A stretch of DNA of 64,000 bases from Lachnospiraceae bacterium (GTDB lineage: Bacteria > Bacillota > Clostridia > Lachnospirales > Lachnospiraceae). Below the pieces are notes generated by a model that made no database searches, was not told the origin of the DNA, and saw only the letters and a program-made list of their open reading frames with translations. A program made the position numbers and the translations under genes. Location: positions 1 through 64,000 of the forward strand of contig JAETNQ010000008.1 in NCBI GenBank assembly GCA_021772075.1, written 5' to 3'. The stretch's first letter is position 1. Every line of letters starts with the position of its first letter. Positions 58,614-64,000 of this stretch are shown here, in pieces.

Positions 58614-60115
58614 ACGAAAAAGGTTATGCGCTTTTGCTGAAAGATATACACAAATCTTTTTTTCAAAATGAAGTCTTGAAAGGGATTACCTTCGGGATCC
58701 GAAAAGGAGAGGTTCTTGGGCTTCTCGGCTCCAACGGCGCGGGAAAATCTACTTTGATGAAGATCGTTGCGGGCGTGTACCGGCTGGATCAGGGGCATAT
58801 TTATATGGACGGAAGGGAAGTATCCATAAAAAATGCTGCCGATGCCTCTGCTTGTGGAATTGCAATGGTTTACCAGGAGTTTTCCTTAATTCCCACCATG
58901 ACAGTGGGGGAAAATCTCTTTTTGAACAGGGAGAAAAAGAAAGCCGGCCTGATTGACGATAAAAAATGCCGGGCGATGGCAAAAAAAGCTTTTGAAGAAT
59001 TCGGGATTGATGTGGATCCCGATGAATATGTGGAAAATCTGTCCATTGGGAACCAGCAGCTGGTTGAAATCGTAAAAGCGTTGATGCACAAGCCTTCCGT
59101 CCTGGTATTGGATGAGCCGACGGCTTCCCTTACCCATAAAGAGATCCAGCTTTTGTTTGCTTTCGTGGAACGATTGAAAAAGCAAGGGATAGCGATTATT
59201 TTTATTTCTCACCATATGCAGGAAATTATTCAAATATGCGACAGGGCCGTAGTGCTGCGAAACGGCATGGTCGAGATGGATCAGTCCACTTCGGGCTTAA
59301 GCGTAGGGGCCATGGTGGAGGCGATGATCGGCAAAAAACTGAACCAGAAATATCTGCAGCCGGGCAGCCCCGTCAATTATGAAAAACCGGTTCTCCGGGT
59401 GGAACATGTGTCATGGTCGGATAAGGTAAAGGATATAAGTTTTGAAGTATATCCGGGGGAGATCGTAGGGATAGCCGGATTGCTTGGAAGCGGCAGGACA
59501 GAGCTGGCAAAATGCATTTATGGGTTGATCAAACCGGACGAAGGAAAGGTTTTCCTGGATTCCGGGGAAGTTCCGACGGGAAAGCCATGGATGTCCATTG
59601 CAAAAGGGATTTCTTTCGTGCCGGAAAACAGGCGAAAGAGCGGGATTGTAGGAATTCATTCGATTCAATACAATATGCTGATGCCTATATGGAAACGAAT
59701 GACAAAAAGGTTTTTGATCGATGAGAAAAAATGTGCGGAAGATGCCGAAGCCATGAGGGAGAAACTACAGCTGAAGTGTACGGGCATTGAACAGGAGGTG
59801 CAATATCTTTCAGGAGGCAACCAGCAAAAAGCGGTGTTCGCGAAAAGCCTTTTGATTCAACCGAAAATGCTGCTTCTTGACGATCCGACGGTGGGCATCG
59901 ATGTGGAAGCGAAAGCGGCGATCGCCCGCCTGATAAGGAGCATTGCCGACGAGAATAACGGAGTGCTGCTGATCTCTTCCGAGATGGAGGAATTGGAACG
60001 GCTCTGCGACCGCGTGCTGATTCTGTCAAAAGGAGAAATAAAAAAAGAACTGTGCAGGAATAAGGGAGATGAGATCACAGAAGCCGTGCTGGCGGAAGCG
60101 ATCCAGACGGCATAG
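58598..60115 (+). CDS. Sugar ABC transporter ATP-binding protein (RbsA-like, two NBDs)
   Basis: LLGSNGAGKSTLMKIVAGVY, LDEPTASLTHKEIQLL, IAGLLGSGRTELAKCIYGL, LSGGNQQKAVFAKSL. Confidence 0.95.
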   Translation: MAGMVDEKGYALLLKDIHKSFFQNEVLKGITFGIRKGEVLGLLGSNGAGKSTLMKIVAGVYRLDQGHIYMDGREVSIKNAADASACGIAMVYQEFSLIPTMTVGENLFLNREKKKAGLIDDKKCRAMAKKAFEEFGIDVDPDEYVENLSIGNQQLVEIVKALMHKPSVLVLDEPTASLTHKEIQLLFAFVERLKKQGIAIIFISHHMQEIIQICDRAVVLRNGMVEMDQSTSGLSVGAMVEAMIGKKLNQKYLQPGSPVNYEKPVLRVEHVSWSDKVKDISFEVYPGEIVGIAGLLGSGRTELAKCIYGLIKPDEGKVFLDSGEVPTGKPWMSIAKGISFVPENRRKSGIVGIHSIQYNMLMPIWKRMTKRFLIDEKKCAEDAEAMREKLQLKCTGIEQEVQYLSGGNQQKAVFAKSLLIQPKMLLLDDPTVGIDVEAKAAIARLIRSIADENNGVLLISSEMEELERLCDRVLILSKGEIKKELCRNKGDEITEAVLAEAIQTA

Positions 60116-60240
60116 AGGAATTCAGAAAAAGAAAAGAATCAAAAAAATAAAAAATATTTGGAAATAGCAGTGTTCAACTTGGCCGGAATGTTGTATAATT
60201 AATTATAATTATGGATTGTACAGAAAGCTGAGGTGATGGG

Positions 60241-61185
60241 ATGAAAATGCTGCGGAAATTAAAGGAAAAAGCCATGGCGGCAGGTGTATTGGTTCTGGTG
60301 GGCGCTATATGGGGAGGAATGCCGGTTTCGGCGGCAGAAGTGCCGGTGAAACCGGAACTAAAAGATCCAGTTCAGAATGAAGGCAATGCATTGGAAGATG
60401 AAGAAAAGGAAAACGAAGAAGCAGGAAGTGAAGAACCCGGAAATGAAGCCATCGAAAAAACAGAAGATGAAAACGATGAGGACATGAAAGAGCCGGAACA
60501 GAAAACGGAAGAGGAACCGGCGGCGGAAGCAGAAGCCGAAGAACCGGATGCGGATGCAGAAGCGGAAATGGAAGCGGAGGAAGAGGAACCTGTAACGGTG
60601 GATCCGGATCAGTTTCAGACCGTCAACTTTGCAGATGGAATATTGACCGATTGGCAGCAAGTGCTGGAAGCTTTGCGCGGACTGACGCCGGAAATGATCG
60701 CGGGGGCGGATGCCGGAGGCGGTGTCTTGATGTTGCAGCTGCAGAATGTGGAGAGCATTCCTGCGGAATTAAAGGACTGCGTGTCATCCAATGATTCCGG
60801 GTATGTGGAGATCGTGCATTGCGGCTTGGGGCCGGGCGTATCCCTCGTGCTGAACGGAGCGTCCGATATGAGCGGCTTTCAGGGAATCAGCAACACAAGG
60901 GTATCGATCAGCAGCGAAAGAAGAGGGAAGAAAAGCGTAGCAACTACGGTGCGGTTTGAATCCCATGAAGATATCGGAGCGGTAGCCAGCCTTCAGGTGA
61001 ATCTGCCGGAATGCAGCAAAGGAACGAAGGTATCCGTCTATGCGGAAACGGTGGCAATGGACGAAGAGGGAAACGTAACGGTCGGGGAGAACGTCTGCAT
61101 AGGGACGACAAAGGCAGGAGAGAACGGCAATGTAGAGATTCCTATCCAGGCTACGGCGAATTATATGTTTATATATAAGGAATAG
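60241..61185 (+). CDS. Exported protein with Glu-rich low-complexity N-terminal linker
   Basis: Signal peptide ...GGMPVSAAEV; EEEPAAEAEAEEPDADAEAEMEAEEEEP. Confidence 0.7.
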   Translation: MKMLRKLKEKAMAAGVLVLVGAIWGGMPVSAAEVPVKPELKDPVQNEGNALEDEEKENEEAGSEEPGNEAIEKTEDENDEDMKEPEQKTEEEPAAEAEAEEPDADAEAEMEAEEEEPVTVDPDQFQTVNFADGILTDWQQVLEALRGLTPEMIAGADAGGGVLMLQLQNVESIPAELKDCVSSNDSGYVEIVHCGLGPGVSLVLNGASDMSGFQGISNTRVSISSERRGKKSVATTVRFESHEDIGAVASLQVNLPECSKGTKVSVYAETVAMDEEGNVTVGENVCIGTTKAGENGNVEIPIQATANYMFIYKE

Positions 61186-61187
61186 TA

Positions 61188-61283
61188 GCGTGAGAAGAAC
61201 TTCTAATCACTCGCAGCAATGGCTGTTTCGTGAAGAAGTTCTAAATCTCGCGCCGGAGAACGCCTGAAATACGGCGTTCTTCC
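61188..61283 (+). ncRNA. Candidate structured RNA/repeat family 1, copy B
   Basis: Same architecture as 48504-48596 with compensatory changes; starts 2 nt after the upstream stop codon. Confidence 0.6.
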
Positions 61284-61429
61284 AATTGCTGCTAAAAGCC
61301 GGGGATGGAAATGGTTTCTTCGGCTTTTTATTTGCAAACTTGCAGGACAGGACTGTTATTTTGTTTTTGCAAGCGGCAAGCAAATATCTTGACACCGGAT
61401 CGGAGAGGCATTATAATACGGCATATATA

Positions 61430-61717
61430 ACAAGGAGAAAGACTGTGACGGAGACAGTAAGCGCTTTTTGAAATCCAAAGCGAGCCGGAGATGGTGAAAG
61501 ACCGGCGAGAGTAGGGGGCGCTGAATATCACTCCCGAGTCGCGGACTGAACTTTTGTCATGGCTGAGGTGCAAATGTGGCAAAATAGTAAGCGCCGACGG
61601 CATTCCGCCGTTAAAGGAAACCATATAACCTATAGAAATCTATGTAGGCGTATGAATGTAAACGGTGGTAACGCGGATCGACACTCCGTCCTTTTACAGG
61701 GCAGAGTGTTTTTTTAT
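61430..61717 (+). promoter_or_regulatory. T-box riboswitch (Ile) upstream of ileS with terminator at about 61682-61715
   Basis: Specifier loop GAATATCACTCCCGAG (ATC = Ile), T-box AACGGTGGTAACGCGG, terminator CACTCcgtCCTttttacAGGgcaGAGTGTTTTTTT. Confidence 0.92.
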
Positions 61718-61776
61718 GCGCAGCCCCATGCAGATGAAATATGTCACTGACGTGACGTATGGGGCGCGCTGCGCAT
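61715..61776 (+). ncRNA. Candidate structured RNA/repeat family 2, copy 2
   Basis: ATGCGCAG-CCCCAT-gcAGATGAAATAT-GTCAC-TGAC-GTGAC-gt-ATGGGG-cgcg-CTGCGCAT. Confidence 0.5.
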
Positions 61777-61817
61777 GGGTACCCGGCGGGCAGGAAAAAA
61801 TAGAAAGGATGAAAAGC

Positions 61818-64000
61818 ATGTATCAAAAAGTATCGCCCGATCTCAATTTTGTGGAGAGGGAAAAACAGACGGAAAAGTTTTGGAAGGATGAGGATATTTT
61901 TGCAAAAAGTATGGAAAACCGCAAGGACGGGCCGACCTATACTTTTTATGACGGGCCTCCGACGGCGAACGGAAAGCCGCATATCGGGCATGTGCTGACC
62001 CGCGTGATCAAGGATATGATTCCGAGGTACCGCACGATGAAAGGCTATATGGTGCCGAGAAAAGCCGGTTGGGATACCCACGGGCTTCCGGTGGAACTGG
62101 AAGTGGAGCGGGAACTCGGGCTGGACGGAAAGGAGCAGATCGAAGAATACGGGCTGGATCCGTTTATTTCCAAATGCAAGGAAAGCGTATGGAAATATAA
62201 AGGCATGTGGGAAGATTTTTCCGGCACGGTAGGTTTTTGGGCGGATATGGATGATCCTTATGTAACTTATCATGACGATTATATCGAATCCGAATGGTGG
62301 GCTTTGAAACAGATCTGGGATAAGGGGCTGTTATATAAAGGGTTTAAGATCGTGCCCTATTGTCCTCGCTGCGGAACGCCGCTTTCCTCCCATGAAGTAG
62401 CACAGGGGTATAAGGATGTGAAGGAACGTTCGGCTATCGCCCGTTTTAAGGTGAAGGGGGAGGATGCTTATATCCTGGCATGGACGACTACGCCTTGGAC
62501 CCTGCCTTCCAACGTGGCGCTCTGCGTGAATCCCGACGAAACCTATGCGAAGGTAAAAGCAGGAGACGGACAGGTTTATTATATGGCGGAAGCTTTGCTG
62601 GATACAGTGCTCGGGAAGCTGGGGGATGAGGAAAAAGGCATCCCCGCTTATGAGGTATTGGAACGGTATACGGGCAAAGAACTGGAATATAAGGAATATG
62701 AACCGTTATTCGATTATGCGGTGGAATTATGCGAAAAGCAGCGCAAAAAGGCATATTATGTGACATGTGATACCTATGTCACACTGACTGACGGTACCGG
62801 CGTCGTTCACATTGCTCCTGCATTCGGTGAAGACGATGCCAACGTGGGAAGAAATTACAATCTGCCTTTTGTGCAGCTGGTGGATGCAAAAGGAGAAATG
62901 ACAAAAGAGACAGATTATGAGGGCGTATTCTGCAAAAAGGCAGATCCGATGATTCTGGCGGATCTGGAAAAGAAAGGGCTTTTGTTTGACGCGCCCAAAT
63001 TTGAACACAGTTATCCTCATTGCTGGCGCTGCGATACTCCTTTGATCTATTATGCCCGCGAATCGTGGTTCATTAAGATGACGGCGGTGAAAGAGGATTT
63101 GATCCGCAATAACAATACGATTCATTGGATTCCGGAATCGATTGGGAAGGGACGTTTTGGGGACTGGCTGGAGAATATCCAGGATTGGGGCATTTCGAGG
63201 AACCGTTATTGGGGAACGCCTCTGAATATATGGGAATGTCCGGCTTGTGGAAAGATGCATTCCATCGGCAGCAGGGAAGAATTGGAAAAGATGAGCGGCA
63301 ACGAGGCGGCGCGCACGGTAGAGCTGCACAGACCCTATATCGATGAGATTACGATCCGGTGTCCGGAGTGCGGCGGCACGATGAAACGTGTGCCGGAGGT
63401 GATCGACTGCTGGTTTGATTCGGGAGCGATGCCTTTCGCGCAGCACCATTATCCGTTTGAAAATAAGGAACTGTTCGATCAGCAGTATCCGGCTCAGTTT
63501 ATTTCCGAGGCGGTAGATCAGACAAGGGGATGGTTTTACTCGCTGCTGGCGGAGTCCACGCTGCTTTTCAATAATTCCTGCTTCGAGAATGTTATTGTGC
63601 TGGGGCATATCCAGGATGAGAAGGGGCAGAAGATGAGCAAGTCCAAGGGGAATGCGGTGGATCCTTTCGAAGCGCTGGCTACTTATGGCGCGGATGCGAT
63701 CCGTTGGTATTTCTATATCAATTCCGCGCCTTGGCTTCCGAACCGTTTCCACGGCAAGGCTGTCCAGGAAGGACAGCGGAAATTTATGGGAACCTTATGG
63801 AACACTTATGCGTTCTTTGTGCTTTATGCAAATATCGATGATTTTGATGCGACAAAGTATAAACTGGAATATGACAAGCTCCCCGTTATGGATAAATGGC
63901 TGCTTTCCAAGTTAAATACGCTGGTAAAGGAAGTGGACAGCGATCTGGAAAATTACCGGATTCCAGAGGCGGCAAGGGCTTTGGACGGCTTTGTGGATGA
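61818..64000 (+). CDS. ileS: Isoleucyl-tRNA synthetase (runs off window end, so absent from the ORF track)
   Basis: DGPPTANGKPHIGHVLTRVIKDMIPRYRTMKGYMVPRKAGWDTHGLPVE, ARESWFIKM, EKGQKMSKSKGN (KMSKS). Confidence 0.96.
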   Translation, partial: MYQKVSPDLNFVEREKQTEKFWKDEDIFAKSMENRKDGPTYTFYDGPPTANGKPHIGHVLTRVIKDMIPRYRTMKGYMVPRKAGWDTHGLPVELEVERELGLDGKEQIEEYGLDPFISKCKESVWKYKGMWEDFSGTVGFWADMDDPYVTYHDDYIESEWWALKQIWDKGLLYKGFKIVPYCPRCGTPLSSHEVAQGYKDVKERSAIARFKVKGEDAYILAWTTTPWTLPSNVALCVNPDETYAKVKAGDGQVYYMAEALLDTVLGKLGDEEKGIPAYEVLERYTGKELEYKEYEPLFDYAVELCEKQRKKAYYVTCDTYVTLTDGTGVVHIAPAFGEDDANVGRNYNLPFVQLVDAKGEMTKETDYEGVFCKKADPMILADLEKKGLLFDAPKFEHSYPHCWRCDTPLIYYARESWFIKMTAVKEDLIRNNNTIHWIPESIGKGRFGDWLENIQDWGISRNRYWGTPLNIWECPACGKMHSIGSREELEKMSGNEAARTVELHRPYIDEITIRCPECGGTMKRVPEVIDCWFDSGAMPFAQHHYPFENKELFDQQYPAQFISEAVDQTRGWFYSLLAESTLLFNNSCFENVIVLGHIQDEKGQKMSKSKGNAVDPFEALATYGADAIRWYFYINSAPWLPNRFHGKAVQEGQRKFMGTLWNTYAFFVLYANIDDFDATKYKLEYDKLPVMDKWLLSKLNTLVKEVDSDLENYRIPEAARALDGFVD

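Noticed and set aside
1-64000. rRNA, tRNA and CRISPR arrays
   Set aside because: None recognised on either strand by reading; a tRNAscan/CRISPR finder run would be needed to exclude them formally.

Overview
The 64 kb window looks like a Lachnospiraceae/Clostridia-type chromosome (judged from gene content: spoVG, spoVT, glgC/glgD, mfd, DnaD/DnaI-like primosome genes, T-box ileS). The left third is accessory. (i) A tyrosine recombinase gene is interrupted by an ORF-less group II intron and sits next to a candidate invertible segment. The segment is bounded by a perfect 37-bp inverted repeat that carries an RBS and ATG at each end, and it holds a pentapeptide-repeat gene. (ii) A compact carrier-protein biosynthetic cluster follows: radical SAM, BtrK-like PLP decarboxylase, ACP, adenylating enzyme and two BtrH/C39-like proteins. 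(iii) A ~20 kb co-directional locus contains a SipW-like signal peptidase, several TasA/camelysin-like exported proteins, a membrane-anchored McrB-like AAA+ ATPase with a DUF2357-like partner, and a ~3,980-aa GLUG-type surface protein. HD-GYP and degenerate GGDEF-EAL genes flank this locus. The right half is mostly core (prs, dnaI/dnaD-like, murC, glgCD, spoVG, pth, mfd, xpaC/telA-like, spoVT, degV, pncB) plus a ROK/BadF-kinase/ABC sugar operon with a YhfX-like PLP enzyme, and a truncated ileS. Non-coding signals of note are a DnaA-box cluster upstream of the dnaD-like gene and two pairs of intergenic repeats whose differences look like compensatory base-pair changes, i.e. candidate structured RNAs. 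All family calls come from reading motifs. No database search was run.
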